Shown: positions 44,995 to 57,660 of the stretch, piece after piece | Numbering within the stretch: position 1 is the first letter of the stretch | Layout of the letters: every line of letters starts with the position of its first letter | From: Sternotherus odoratus | Taxonomy: Eukaryota; Chordata; Testudines; Kinosternidae | Direction of reading: 5' to 3' | DNA length: 64,000 bases | Assembly (NCBI GenBank): GCA_032164245.1 | Contig: JAVMKO010000001.1 | Location: 246,583,644 to 246,647,643 of the forward strand | Position numbers and translations under genes: made by a program | Notes under the pieces: generated by a model | Seen by the model: the letters and a program-made list of their open reading frames with translations, nothing else | Database searches by the model: none | Told to the model about the DNA's origin: nothing

Positions 44995-47900
44995 TAAGAA
45001 TCAACATTGTTGTTGTGGTTCTGTTTTTGTAAAATGGTAAACAACTTAAATGAAGTGGATTAGACTGTGTTTAATTTTCTGGGCTTGCAAAAAGGTGCTC
45101 AAGTTATTTGTGTTTGGAAATTAGGGCTAGATTCCCTATGTATATCTAGGTGTGCATACCACATTTGTATGTGGGTCTGCATGTATACAAATCTGCACAT
45201 TATTTCCTCTACGAAGGCAGCAAGCTTGTTTGTCTTCTGTTGAAAGAATGCCCACTCCTTGCCTTTCCTACTTCAAAACAAACAAACAACAAAACAAGTT
45301 GTGTAAAATAAATACCGGTGAATTCAAAAGAACTAGGTCATTAAAAAATAATGGCTAATAATTAATTATTAATTATGGGGAGGAAAGACTGCGTGCAGTT
45401 GCCTCGGGCTTGACAAGCTGTCATGAATACCTGCCAAGGCTGCCAGGCTTCTCAGGCTCCTGGGTAGTCACCATGTTAAACACAGAAAGTTAAATGACAT
45501 TTCCGGGAACCTGGAGAATAGCATTTGGACATAAGAGAAACTTTTATTTTTCCCTCTGTGTTTTTTTCCCTTATTTTTGGCAAAGGATAGAAGATAATGG
45601 AAAATCTGTTTAACAGACAGTAAGTGGCACATTAGCTGTGGAGCAGCTAATAGATTCTAACAACAGTGCCCCGAGAAAACAATTTGGAAAGCCAATAATC
45701 ACAAAGGGATAAACTCCTTCCCTCATAAATATATCTTGTATAAATGTAAATGATAAAAAGTGATAGAAGAGAAACAATAATAGAAATCATGGTGTATAGA
45801 AAACTGTGTCAGTGTAGTCATTACTATAGACTCACATCTGGAATAACATCTGCTGATCCACTGTACCTGTTATGTGAAGGTTAGTGGTCACTGACCCCAT
45901 GCAATCCTGGGCCCAGTAGCCATCCACTAGCCCTCTCCCAATGCCACCTTCCTCTCTGGCAAGTTATGAAGAGTTGATGCCTTTTGACCTTAGCTTTCAT
46001 TCTACTCAGGGCCTAGCAATCAGGATTAGTGCTGATCCCTTAAGGTCCCTAAGTCACTCAAGCATACCTTCCCCAGTACTCCACCCTGATGGGTACTCCA
46101 GTTTATATTTTAACCCTTCACAGACACATGACTGTTAAAGTAAATAACCCACAGACTTAGAGGAATTTCTAAACCAATTATATTTTACTCAAAGACAAAG
46201 CCCCAAAGATGCACAATTCTTAGTCAAAAAACAATAAACAACTACATGTAATTCCATCCCTTAGAGTCCTCATCATTCTTGAATGTTCTTTGTGTTTCAG
46301 CCAGTGCCTTCAGATTCCCTCTCCTCATCCTCACTCTCATGGCTCAGTCTTGTCATCATGGACTCTCTTCTTACTCCTGCAACAAGTTGTCCTTATCTTG
46401 TTTAGACCCACCAGTCATAAGAATCCCTCTTAGCTCAGTGAGCACGTCCCTCTTTAACAGCAACTTCTAATACCTTTTTTCTTCATCCCTTCTTTTCTGC
46501 TAAATCATTTCCATTGTTCTAACCCCACACTTGCAGACAACCTGAGGAGAACTGATTTCTCTTAAGCTTCAGCCTACTCATCGTTCACATCTAGCTCTTC
46601 AAATTGAAGACCAGTCAAATTTGTTGCTGTAGAATGTTCCTAGCCCAGGTCTGGGGTACGTGACACAAAGCCTGATATCAAATGGCTGATTCAGTATAAA
46701 GGGAGACATTCAGTGATGCAGCAATTTCATAAAATTCATTCAAAAGGTTTACTTGGATAAATTTCCCAAACTGCCACACTAGGCTATTCTGCCTCCTTAA
46801 TGTCTGGAGATTTCCTCAGCTGGGGAGATTCCTCAAGTCTGGTTAAGCTGGTTTACAAGCCTCTTTTCCATTGAGAAATTCAGAACGGGTTAGCCCTGTC
46901 TTCTTTGTCAGCCAAACAGTTTTCACCATGGGTTGATGAACAATTGAGGGTGACAGCTGACAAGGATTTCAACAATGGGTCATTTTCCAAGTATCAGTGT
47001 ACCCCTTAGACTATTGTGTGTGGAAGGAGCTAATTTTCAGGCTGCTCTTTCACTGGCTGTGAAAGATGATTGGTCTGGAAGCAATACTTTTGGTTACAAG
47101 CCTTGTTTACACTAGGGATGAAATACTGGTCCTATTGAAATAAATGGCAGTTTTGTCACTGACTTCAATAGGGCCAGGTTTTCTTGTTAGATATTGAAAA
47201 ATGTGAAGATAAAATGTCAAATACAGAGAATGTCATAGTAGGTATGGGTATTTTGAGAGTGCCATTGGGTCAAATAATAAACCAACCACACATATTTTGA
47301 TTTATTAATCTGTCTTGTAACTGAGCCAACATCTGACAAACTAAAAGTAATATTCTAAACCATAAGTTAACATGAACTTCCCCCTATTAACAGCAAAACA
47401 ATTGTAGAAGACATTATGTCACTATACAGAAGGAAAATAATATGAGTGATTCTGGGAATAAGCATACCATATGATATTGTATGTACCGTATTATAAAAAA
47501 CAAAGATGGAACAATTAAATAATCAAAATAAAAACAAGTGCCAGGGTCCCAAAACACAATTTTCAGTTCAGCATACCGCAGATTATAGAAATAGCACAAG
47601 AGGGAACTTTTTAAAAGCACAAGAAAAATCTTAGAATGAGCATATTTTCCAGAGGACTTTATGGGTACAGAATGGCTGTACATGTTGTAATTCAAGAAAT
47701 ATGAGCACTAAAAACAAACTAGCACTGCTTTTTTTATTGTTATTAAAGATGTCTTAATGGACTGGATGACTCTAAATATATACTATACATTGTACAGTAA
47801 CTCCCATACCCAGAATATAATATACATGGCCAAATTCTGCTATGATTTACAATCTCTGGAACACAATTGTGATCCATCTGGATTGTACTATGTGTAGATT

Positions 47901-49535
47901 TTCTCCCTGCCCCTGAAACCTTCATGTGACCGCAGTATGTTTCAGTGCTTACATAATGTAGGATAATTTTAGAAAAGCCTAGCCAGTTTTCAAAAAAGAG
48001 ATTGAGAAGACGGAATTAACCTTCTTGCCTTCCTTATGTGCAAGCATTTTCTTGTCATTTTTATTTATTGTTCCTTTTTAGTTGGTTATCGTTTCCCCCG
48101 TCTTGTTTCATTTCAGATTATGTTTCTATTCTTCATTTTGATTACTGACACCTGGTTCTTTAAGATGGGCACAGGTTCTGATTGTTAAAGCCCATCTGTT
48201 AGCATTTGTACATTTTCCCATTTCATTACAGAGCTTGGTGTAACATTTATTTCCCTACTTCTGCAGGGTTTTCAACTTTTCACAAGGGATCCACTCTCTA
48301 TGCACTCTCCCTCCTCACAGATTTGCTCTTTCTTTCTCAATCCAGGTCAGAAGCACTGAGAATTTCCCCTTGTCAGCTGCTGTGCTTTTATTTTATAGTT
48401 GCTGACCACACAGCCACTTGGGAGTTGTTGTTAAATCACTCCTCCCAAGGCCACTCAATCTGCATGTGCTATTATTAGAAAAGTCTGAAAGTGCACAAAA
48501 TGGATACATATCACACTGAAAGCAGTCAAAATGGGCCCAAGTTCCATTTTGTGGGCACACAACTTTCTGGTATTCTTCACAGTTGCACATGCACATTCTT
48601 TGCTACTGAAAATCAGGTATGCATCCTTTTCCCCACCCCTCTCAGTTTACTTGTGTACAATTTCCACATGTAGTCTTCTGAAAAGACCTTATTTTTTCCC
48701 CAAAGGCTGTCATAGTCTTGTCAAACGGAGGGTTATATTTCAGTGTCAGACACAGGAATGTAGGATTTATTAATCTCACATGAAAAATACTGCTAGCAAC
48801 AATGTTTTTTAAAAAGCAACCCTGTCCTCACTGCAGATTTTAAGTTTATAAAGATGGTTGGCTATTGTTGAACTAGAAATACAAATGACACTAGGGGCAA
48901 TCCATTGCTGCCATGCATAGACATTTGCCAGAAGCAGAAACAGTGAACTTTGTGCTTTGAACTGCATAATGCATACCCTGCTTTCTGTGCGGACAGGGGT
49001 GTCCTGAAAATATCTCTCAACAAATTTCTATACTATCACTCTGTTGTGGCTGGCTGGACCTGCCAACTAAGATTACTTCTCTTGTTCGTTCTTTGTCTCA
49101 CCTTCTGGCTGTTGTTCCTCTCCCCAGGTGTTTTTGTTTGGCTCTTTGTTTCATGAGGAACTTTAGCAATAATTCTAGCAAATTAGACTGCACACAATTC
49201 TGTCAACATGCTGTAAGTATCTGACTAAAATCCACAAAAGAAATGAAATCCAAGCCTACAGCAGGACTTAAACCTATGTCTATTTCAGTTATTTATATAT
49301 AAGCAATTATAGTAGTGCCCATGTGCTGTTCATAACTCGCACTATTATACCGTCCTGTACTCCCCCCCCCCCGACACACACACTTATAAAGTCATGCATA
49401 TTTTAGATGACACATCCCAAATCTGGTGTGTCAGGAGCAGCTGGTGGATAGAACACATGACATGCAGTGAGGAGATCTGAATATTCTATTTCCTTTCTCC
49501 GCTACTGACTTCACATTGAGGAAGTCACTGGTATT
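44995..49535. other. Unique sequence, no supported gene
   Basis: About 4.5 kb of AT-rich DNA. 45900-47000 has somewhat different composition and might include an old LTR-type remnant, but I cannot define ends. A C-run lies at about 49363-49373. Confidence 0.45.
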
Positions 49536-49539
49536 ACTG

Positions 49540-49665
49540 AAAGTAGACAAATCACTTAAGCTCTCTCTGTGTTAGTTTCCTCACATCCACAATGAAGGTA
49601 ATGATACTTACCTTTGAAAAGCAGTTTGAGATCTGTGGATGAAAATTACTATATTGCATAACAAT
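49540..49665 (+). repeat. MIR-like SINE remnant
   Basis: ACAAATCACTTAAGCTCTCT, GTTAGTTTCCTCACATCC, AATGAAGGTAATGATACTTA, then CAGTTTGAGATCTGTGGATG and a TATATTG tail. This is the classic MIR order (caagtcacttaacctct, then cctcatctgtaaaatgg, then gctttgagat) at moderate divergence. Confidence 0.75.
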
Positions 49666-49669
49666 TTAC

Positions 49670-51280
49670 AGTTCTCAGAGTAGTCCTCTGTGAAGTCTAT
49701 GGGAGCACTCACATAAGCACTCACATTCAGCATGAACAAAGATGGTAGGACTAGGTGTAATATATAAGTAAAGTATGTTATAAAATGATAAAATATTATT
49801 TATTATTTATCAACCCACTAAAAGTGTGGCACACACTGAGACAGAGGGCAATCACCAGAGAAGTGAATCCAAAATGTTATGCAGCAATTTTGCCTGCAGT
49901 GCAATGAACGGGGCAATGTCAAATAGGTCTGTGGTGTGTTGGGCATTGCAGTGTGGAAATGCACAGTTTATGCACCCATGGACATTTTGAAGGGATTGGA
50001 AGTGGAAAGAGGTATCATTTTCCAATGAAATGGGTGTGTTGCATATAGATGGGAGATGCAGGTTCCAAACCTTCTAGGAACTGTAACAATTTTTACCCCC
50101 GCTTGCAGCAGAGTTGCTGAGCATGAAAAATGTGAAAGCTGGTCAAACATTTCAAAAAAAGAGATACATTTTCCTGAAAATGATTGTGAAAGATGTGTTA
50201 CATTTTTCTGCCAGCTCTAATTCTGATTCATTACCTCCATGTCTGAGGATCCTGATCCCCAATCACTAATACCCAACTGATTTTCCTTTTATACAGGATG
50301 TGATTACTTTAATGTGCGTATCCATCAATGATTGGGGTAAGGCTCACTGCAAGTCATTCAGGCCCCAATTCTGCCACTCCTGCCCACAACCAGTGATGCA
50401 TTTGAAGAGCTGTCCCATACAAATCCACTTCAGATTAGTGTGATTCCTCTTGAAGTATGGTATTACTCAGAGTTTAGTAAGCGTAGTAGAATCTGGCCCT
50501 GGGATAGCAAGAGATGAACTGGCCTCTAGTGAAGAAGGGTAAGACCATTTCCACAATTATATTCTGTTTTACTGATTGTTTTTTAAATTACTTTAATTAC
50601 TTTTTATTATTATTTTTAATTCATATTATCACTTGGACAGTGATTTTAACCTTTTCTCCTCGGCACCATTGTTCTGGACTCTGTTTGCCTCCTATGTCAT
50701 TGTTCAATTTTGTTTTCTGGAGTTCATTTATGACATCTTGAGGAGATATCCAAAAGGTGATTTTCTGACCTCCTGTGTTACCATGAAATATCCTATGTTC
50801 AGGCAACTTTGAAACCTGATCTTCTCAATAGACTATACTTGTAATGAGCTCCTTTTCCCTAATTTGTAATCCCCAGCAAACCAGACTTAAATTATGCTTC
50901 TCAGCTTCTCAATGCTAATGGACAGCACATTTCCCCCCTGTGCAACATATGGTGCATTTCAAGTAACTGCACAATATTCTGAACACTGGAGGAGATAGGG
51001 CCTCTGGTTAGAAAAATATCCACCTCTATTTGCTTGAGAATATTTGAGTCCTTTGGATACAAGATTGCACTAGAGTAGATTCAATCCCATATTGATATGG
51101 TAACTGCAGTTAACCCCTCAAATGCACAGTTTTTTTCATCTTTTGGGGTTATATTCATGGCTTTCATGTCAGACCAAGTTCTTTGTAAATTAGCTCCCTT
51201 TTCAGCTTTGTGCTAAACTGTGCTAAATTTTCTCATAATCATTGTGAATATATATTTACATATTTGATGCAGTCGAGTTT
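49670..51280. other. AT-rich unique sequence
   Basis: No gene or repeat family recognised. Confidence 0.5.
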
Positions 51281-51282
51281 TA

Positions 51283-51427
51283 TATATAAATAAATAAATA
51301 AATAAATGGAGACATACCAATCTCCTAGAACTGGAAAGACCTTGAAGGTCATCGAGTCCAGTCCCCTGCCTACACTAGCAGGATCGAGTACTGTCCCCTG
51401 ACAGATTTTCTTGCCCCAGATCAGTTG
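51283..51427 (-). mobile_element. CR1 LINE 3' end with AAAT tail
   Basis: An (AAAT)n tract (51285-51307) precedes TCTCCTAGAACTGGAAAGAC, CTTGAAGGTCATCGAGTCCA and a GTCCCCTGCCTACACTAGC segment. These are CR1 3'-end sequences on the minus strand, severely 5' truncated. Confidence 0.82.
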
Positions 51428-51429
51428 GA

Positions 51430-52239
51430 ATTTCTTATTTATTTTATGCCCCTGGTATTAAATCTGAGAATCTCCCACCCCCACCCCTTTTCTGGAAATA
51501 AAGGTCAGCCACTTAGAGGGAACACAAATGTTTTTTAGTCTATCAGGGCTATTGTCACTAATCAAAAGATTTATCTGTCTAACAGCATTATGGAGAAGCT
51601 TACCTTCATAAAAATGAACCAACTCTTCCAAACTATGCCTTGGAGACAGCCCTAAAGAACTAAGCCATCTACTTGTTAAGGTCAGGAGATAAGGAAGAAG
51701 TGAAAAAAATTCAGAAACATTATTTGTCCATTGTCATGGATATCACAAAAGAGGTAACTTTTCTTTTTAAGTGAAATAAAAAGTTGTTAGACTAAGTATG
51801 TTTTTACTGATTTCAGGTTTTTGTTGTTCAGTGATTCACTTCACTTTTACTGGTTCATTGAGTTGGGACAACAGTAAAATGTACAATAAATATGCTTTAT
51901 ATGTTTTCCTGTTTTCTTGTGTTGTGATGAATTTGGTGAAATGTATTGCTTTTGAAAGGAATCAATAGGCACTAATAGCCCTGACAAGTAGGCAAGGAGA
52001 AGGGGCTACACAGGTTTCGGCAAGCAGCTCTGTCAATGTAGCTCTATTACCAGCAGTCCCCCGGCTCTCACCATTCAAAATGTGCTGCGAGAAATGTAAA
52101 GGGTCAATTTCTGATTGCTAATCAGCCAAATATAATTTGAAACCTGAAATCACTCTGCAAGCAGCCTTCAAAGAGATTGTTATGGATCTATTACACCCAA
52201 CAGATAGAACTGAGTGCTTGTGTTTGGTGAAACTACTGC
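51430..52239. other. Unique sequence
   Basis: Nothing coding or repetitive recognised. Confidence 0.5.
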
Positions 52240-52247
52240 ATTCAGTT

Positions 52248-52403
52248 AAAACAATGAGAAATCCAGTGGCACCTTAAAGATTAATGGATTCCATGCATCT
52301 GAAAAAGTTTATGTCCAAATAAATCTGTTAGTCTTTAAGGTGCCACTGGACTCCTCATTGTTTTTGTGGATCCAGACTAACACAGCTACCCCCCAATACT
52401 TGA
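52248..52403 (+). mobile_element. Small palindrome-ended Penelope-derived element
   Basis: AACAATGAGAAATCCAGTGG ... CTTAAAGATTAATGG on the left is inverted against CTGTTAGTCTTTAAGGTGCC ... CTCCTCATTGTT on the right. The end reads GATCCAGACTAACACAGCTA. ATTCAGTT flanks both sides (52240-52247 and 52404-52411). This is the same architecture as 31877-32218, with a shorter arm. Confidence 0.75.
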
Positions 52404-52411
52404 ATTCAGTT

Positions 52412-55400
52412 GCACCTGAATTTGTGGTTCTCTCATTTCTAAGTTGAACATCTGCAATATCTGCATCAGATCAAATTGTAAACCGGCTTATACAGATAAT
52501 ATGTTTTTATGGGTGAAAATTCTTCACAGTAAACATTATCATCTAGTTGGCTGAAGGAGAAGGATACCAGATCACATTGCGATTTTTGGGTTTGTAGAGA
52601 ACAGGCATTAACAGCTCAATTCATGGATATACCAAGCAATAATAAGAAAAGTAAGACAAAATATTGAAAAGGATATACTTCTACGGAAACAATATCTTCC
52701 TATGCCAATGGCTCAACTGATAAAAATCTTTTGAAAGGGTCCTTAGTAGCACTAGCTGAAGCACTAGTTATGGCCACCTCATTACTGAAATATTGCAAGC
52801 TCCTTGACAACAGAATGTCCCTGAATTTCCCAACTGGTGAATATTGGCTGACTGTGCCAGTTGTGGACCATTGTCTCTGGAATCACAGCTGCACTGTAGT
52901 TGCATTTTATTTAGATTTTCTGTCTTAATTGAGTATTTAGCTTTGCAACAGCAAAACTCTTTAAAATGAAGAGGGGAAACCTAATGCGATGGGTGGGGGG
53001 GATTAATTAAAGTCAGACATTATTTGCATTTCTTTTCCTTTTTTGCCACTTTTCTTGACATTTTACATTGTTGAAATGGGCACTTAACTTATAGAGGGCC
53101 CAAACATCCATCTTTTGTGCAGAGAAGAAACGGGCAACAGTCATTTTGTGTAAAGGAAAAGTAGTCAAAATTACACACAAAAGAGCAATTTTACCATGTT
53201 GTTCCAGTGCAGAGAGCAGGGCAAGCAACACAGTGTGTTGGATGTGTATATCTAAAAAGAGAGGGCATGCCACATAAATAGAGAAAAGGTGACCCAGGGA
53301 AATTGGCCTTTCCTTTCTCTGCTCTCCCCAACTCCTGACACACACATTAAAAATCTAAGCAGAAATAGTGTATGCTACTGCTGCCCTAGACAAATTCCAC
53401 CCTCCCTCCTTCTTTCATGTTCAAATCTGGCCAACATTGGATGGGATTTCAGAGAAAGATGTTTCATTTGTTTGCCCACAATGCTAATCTTAGGTAAGGT
53501 AGGGAGAGGGAATATTCCATGGGCCACTGAAGGAATGGAAGTGGATCACAAAACCGCACTATCAGAAGCAAAAGTTAATCATCTGACGTAAGGCAAGGAC
53601 ACTCCATTAGGGTCAGGAAGGACACAGGAGGTAGATGTGGTATGCTGGATCAAGCTCCGTCCAAGAGACGTGATGTCCTGGATTAACACTAAGTGAGCTG
53701 CCAATAGATGAAGTTTGCCATTTACCAGAAACAGCAAAACAAAGATATCAAAGTGTGTGAAGCCTGAGAGCCATGTTATACTTATCACTGATGCATGGGG
53801 AAGCAGATTAACATAGTGAGTAAGAATACTTTTCTCCATCTTCAGCTAGCCAGAAGATCTCTTGGAAGAGGACCTATTCACATTTGTCTCCTTAGGTTTA
53901 GACTACTTGAAATCACTCTCATGTGGGTTGAACATAATCATCACAAGAAGGCTGCAGTTGGTGCAACATGTAACTGTGTGCCTGAGATGAGAACAAAAGG
54001 GTAGATGGGGGTGATCTGAGGAGGTTCTTGGAATAGATACTTTGACCTTAAGGACAGCCCTATTGACAGGGGAAGACCAATTGCTTCGTTTGGCCTAAGG
54101 GAAAGTGGTAAAGGGATCTGAGGCTCCTTCCCTTCCTCTGAGTGGGGAAGCTCAGTAATCTTTTTCACAAGTGTGTGCATTCTAAAGCTTCTCTTTGCTT
54201 CAGTGAAGGCACAGCTGCCACACAAGGAAATTATTCTCAAAATAAGTTAAAGGTCAGCTTTCGTTTTATATAAAGAGGTGAGGTCATTGGGTCCAATTTG
54301 AAAACGTGGTTGTTTAAACTTAGTCACCTAAATATCTATTATGGTCATTTAAATACCACTTAGCTGTCTAAAATGGTCGCTTAGGTGACTGAATATAAAT
54401 TTAGATGCCTAACTTGGAGCCCCAACTGTCAAACTTTGGCATGTGTATTGGAAATAATTTTCAGATTCTTGGACAAACTCCTGAACATATTAGAAAAGCC
54501 AGCATCTTTGGTGATTGCAGATAGCTGTTGTTAAACTCTCTCATGTCAAGACATACACATCCATGCTCATCATGGATTTCATCTGTTGTCTTTTTTGACA
54601 GAAATAGGTCATAAAGTTTAGTACTGGCAGCAAATTGAAAGATGATAACCCCAAAAGTGCAGAAATCAGGACAGACATGAATGCAAGTAACTGCACGTAT
54701 ATGGCTGATGATTGAAAAAACTGCTCTTGGAAATCAAAAAGAAGATAAGTGGAACTGGAAAAGTAAAGCCTTAACTGTAGCACTTTCTTACAACTTTAGC
54801 CTTTCTGCCTCAAAGTTATTGTTTGTGACTGTATCATATAGATTAGCAGCTTCACTTACTGTTCCAGCAATGATTTTTTTTTGGTGGAACAAGTGCAACT
54901 TGTTGATGGCCACATCAGTCAGCATTACCTAGCTAAGTAGGTGATTTGGGTTTTTGCAGCCCTTTCATAGATGTTTATATCACTACCATTTTCTGAGTAC
55001 TAATGAGATGTCCAAGATGTGTTTTACAAATGTACATTGTAGAATCATGAACTGAAAATACACTGACAGCAGTTTTTTTTAATAATGAATTCAGAGTTGT
55101 CAATTGTATAATAAGCACAAAACCATTCACGTAAATATTACTGTATTACTCCAGTGTTTCCATTGTATTTTTAAAATATTTTATTTTGTCAAGTGACTGG
55201 GCTCTTCCAAATGTCCTAATTGAGCACTAGTTTAGCTAGATCAAAAGGAAGCAATCACAGTTTTCACATCCTTATAAGGTGTCTTGAAAGGAAGTGTGTT
55301 GGAAGTGGGGGTACATCACATTTCCTGGTCTCTATGTCATGTCTTTAGTCCTATTTTATTACACTCTCCTCCCACCCCAACCCCCGGCAAGACTGTTGAA

Positions 55401-55784
55401 AGTACTAACAGACATGGCTTATGCACAGGCCTGATATTCCAATAAGGGCAAATTGGTCTGAGAAATGGTTCACCCTGGGCAGAGTTGGTGCTGATGCTTC
55501 CTGTGGAGGCACATCCTTATAATCCATGTGCTAAAAAAGATGGTAGGGGGAAGGTAAAGCCTCACTGAACCTTAACCACACAAGCCTCTCAGAAGCAATT
55601 CCAGTTGTTGGGCCCTGACCAGTGTGGAGACAAGCTGCCAGCTAGTAATTCACTTGTTTGTTACTTTTATTTATCTTTTCTTACTCCAGACCTGTGAGCT
55701 GTACTCAAGCTTTGGGGAGAGCAGAACAAAACATGGAGCTGCTGCTTCCCTCTGTTTTTGGAGGTCCTTTAAACCCCTTTTTTG
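52412..55784. other. Unique sequence, no supported gene
   Basis: No domain recognised in any of the short frames. 54300-54430 has loose internal repetition of TTAG(A/G)TGCCTAA-like phrases. Confidence 0.45.
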
Positions 55785-55787
55785 TTT

Positions 55788-55880
55788 TGCATCCGACGAA
55801 GTGAGTATTAGCCCACGAAAGCATATGCTTTAATACTTTAGTTAGTCTTTAAGGTACCACATGACTTTGTTACTTCTTTC
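55788..55880 (+). repeat. Penelope right-arm fragment
   Basis: GCATCCGACGAAGTGAGTAT, GCCCACGAAAGCATATGC, TTTAGTTAGTCTTTAAGG and CATGACTTTGTTAC match the right arm of the element at 39523. The left arm and interior are missing. Confidence 0.8.
55793..55830 (+). ncRNA. Hammerhead-like motif
   Basis: CCGACGA (55793-55799), stem with 3' strand CCCAC, GAAA (55817-55820), then GCATATGC, a 2-bp stem with a 4-nt loop, and TT. The GAAA-stem III-UH part fits a hammerhead with very short stem III. The CUGANGA box has C for U, and an extra A precedes the stem. Confidence 0.35.
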
Positions 55881-55884
55881 AACC

Positions 55885-56455
55885 CCTTGTCTATCAATTG
55901 ACGCCTCCATCTCTTGTATCAAAGGAGATCATAGAGCCTATGTTGCTATAAGTGATTCTGACTTCTTCCTAGTGAGCTTGTGCCTTCCTTTTTTTAAGCA
56001 TTGGGAGTGGACGGGAGACTGTTGTACTGTGCAAATTGCAGCCTGGACCTGATGACTGAATATATAAGTAATGTAGAACAATGTATTAAGCAGAATCAGG
56101 ATTAAGCTCCATGGAAGCAGAGTTAGGAAAACCTCCACCAGAGGATCCATAGCTAAATCCACAGACAATGAATGCTGACAGGAATTAAACCTTTAATTAC
56201 ATTACAAATATTTAATTTTGGAAGTAGGATTATTCATGTATTATGTTCAATTGCTGACAGCTGCCCAGCATTCAGGAGTCTCACTAATTTTGTTTCCTTA
56301 TATCTGTATGAAGAGAATGGGCTATGCAGAAATAATTTACAATTGCCATGGATGTTAGCAGAGCACAGAGAAATTGTCAACCAATGTTTCTGGTGCCACC
56401 TTATCTTTGTGTTTTCAGAGTTCTTGAATGAAGGAAGACTACACTACATTAATCT
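55885..56455. other. Unique sequence
   Basis: No gene recognised. Confidence 0.5.
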
Positions 56456-56460
56456 TTGGG

Positions 56461-56741
56461 ATGGGCTACACTAGAGAGGGGGTTCAAACTAAGATATGCA
56501 ACTTCAACTATGCTAGTGGTGTAGCTGAAGTCGAAGTATCATAGTTTGACTTACCTGGACGTTCCCATGGCGGCGGGTCTATCGCGGCTGCTCCCCTGCC
56601 GACTCTGCTTACTCCTCCCGCTGAGGTGGAGTACAGCCATCGATTCGGGAATCGATATATCACATCTAGATAAGACGCAATAGATTGATCCTTGATACAT
56701 CGAGCGCTACCCGTCAATCCAGCAGGTAGTGTAGCTCTACC
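56461..56741 (+). mobile_element. MITE, GGGCTACACT-ended type
   Basis: Left GGGCTACACTAGAG and right GTAGTGTAGCTCTACCC are inverted. The internal GCAACTTCAACTATGC / GTGTAGCTGAAGTCG pair is shared with the element at 31436. A GC-rich block (56560-56630) and an ATCGAT-containing block follow. Confidence 0.65.
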
Positions 56742-56744
56742 CTT

Positions 56745-57322
56745 TTTTCTCTTTGATTCTAAGAGACTGATGTATCATTTTGAATATCGCTTCTTTTTTA
56801 TATGCTTTACTTAATTTCAGTGACAATATTTTGTCTTTCAAAAATACAGTTAGATCAGCATCTTGACTGCCTCTTAGTCAGGACAGATTTACCATTGTTT
56901 AGATCTGTATACTATTTGGGTACTATTTCCAAGATATGGTGCAATAGCACTTTGTACACAGTTCATATCAGGCACTTAATGCGTGAAAAAGCATGTTTTT
57001 GTGGTAAAGGCTTGGAGGTGGTCAGTTAGGAGATGCAGCTTTTGTTTTTGATTTTGTCATAGGTTCCTCTGGCTAAGGGATCCTTTCTGATCCTTTCTCT
57101 GATTCGGTTACCTTGATAGTAATCAGACCCCAATAAGGCTATGAAAACAGTGATTGCTTCCTTTTGATCTAGCTAAAGTATTGCTTAATTAGGACATTTG
57201 GAATGTAAGAGCATAGCTACCTTGAAGATCATGATACTTGCTTGTGCATACATAAGAATATTGAAAGACCAAATTCATTTGTAAAATTATAGTTTTTTAA
57301 CATTCTTTTAAATGTATTATAT
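56745..57322. other. Unique sequence
   Basis: No gene or repeat recognised. Confidence 0.5.
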
Positions 57323-57330
57323 ATATAGGA

Positions 57331-57652
57331 CAGGGATCGGCAACCTTGGCAGGGGGCCCCCCCAGGGTAAGCACCCTTGATGGGCCTAGCTGGTTTATCT
57401 GCCGCGTCTGCAGATTCAGCCAATTGCGGCTCACACTGGCCGCAGTTCACCGTTCTGGTCCAATGGGGGCTGCGGGAAGCAGCAGCCAGCATCGCACCGC
57501 TTCCCGAAGCCCCCACTGGACTGAAGCGGCGGAACCACGGCTAGTGGGAGCCGCGATTGCCCAAACCTGCAGATGTGGCAGGTAAACAAACTGGCTGGGC
57601 CCGCCAAGGGTACTTACCCTGGGGGGTCCTCTGCCAAGGTTGCTGATCCCTA
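57331..57652 (+). mobile_element. hAT MITE, complete, 322 bp
   Basis: Terminal repeats CAGGGATCGGCAACCTTGGC and GCCAAGGTTGCTGATCCCTA, with perfect 8-bp duplication ATATAGGA (57323-57330 and 57653-57660). The element is a quasi-palindrome along its full length, for example GGTAAGCACCCTTGATGGGC against GCCCGCCAAGGGTACTTACC. It is the best-preserved member of this MITE family in the window. Confidence 0.95.
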
Positions 57653-57660
57653 ATATAGGA

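Noticed and set aside
45900..47000. Possible solo LTR
   Set aside because: No TG...CA boundaries with a matching target duplication could be found.
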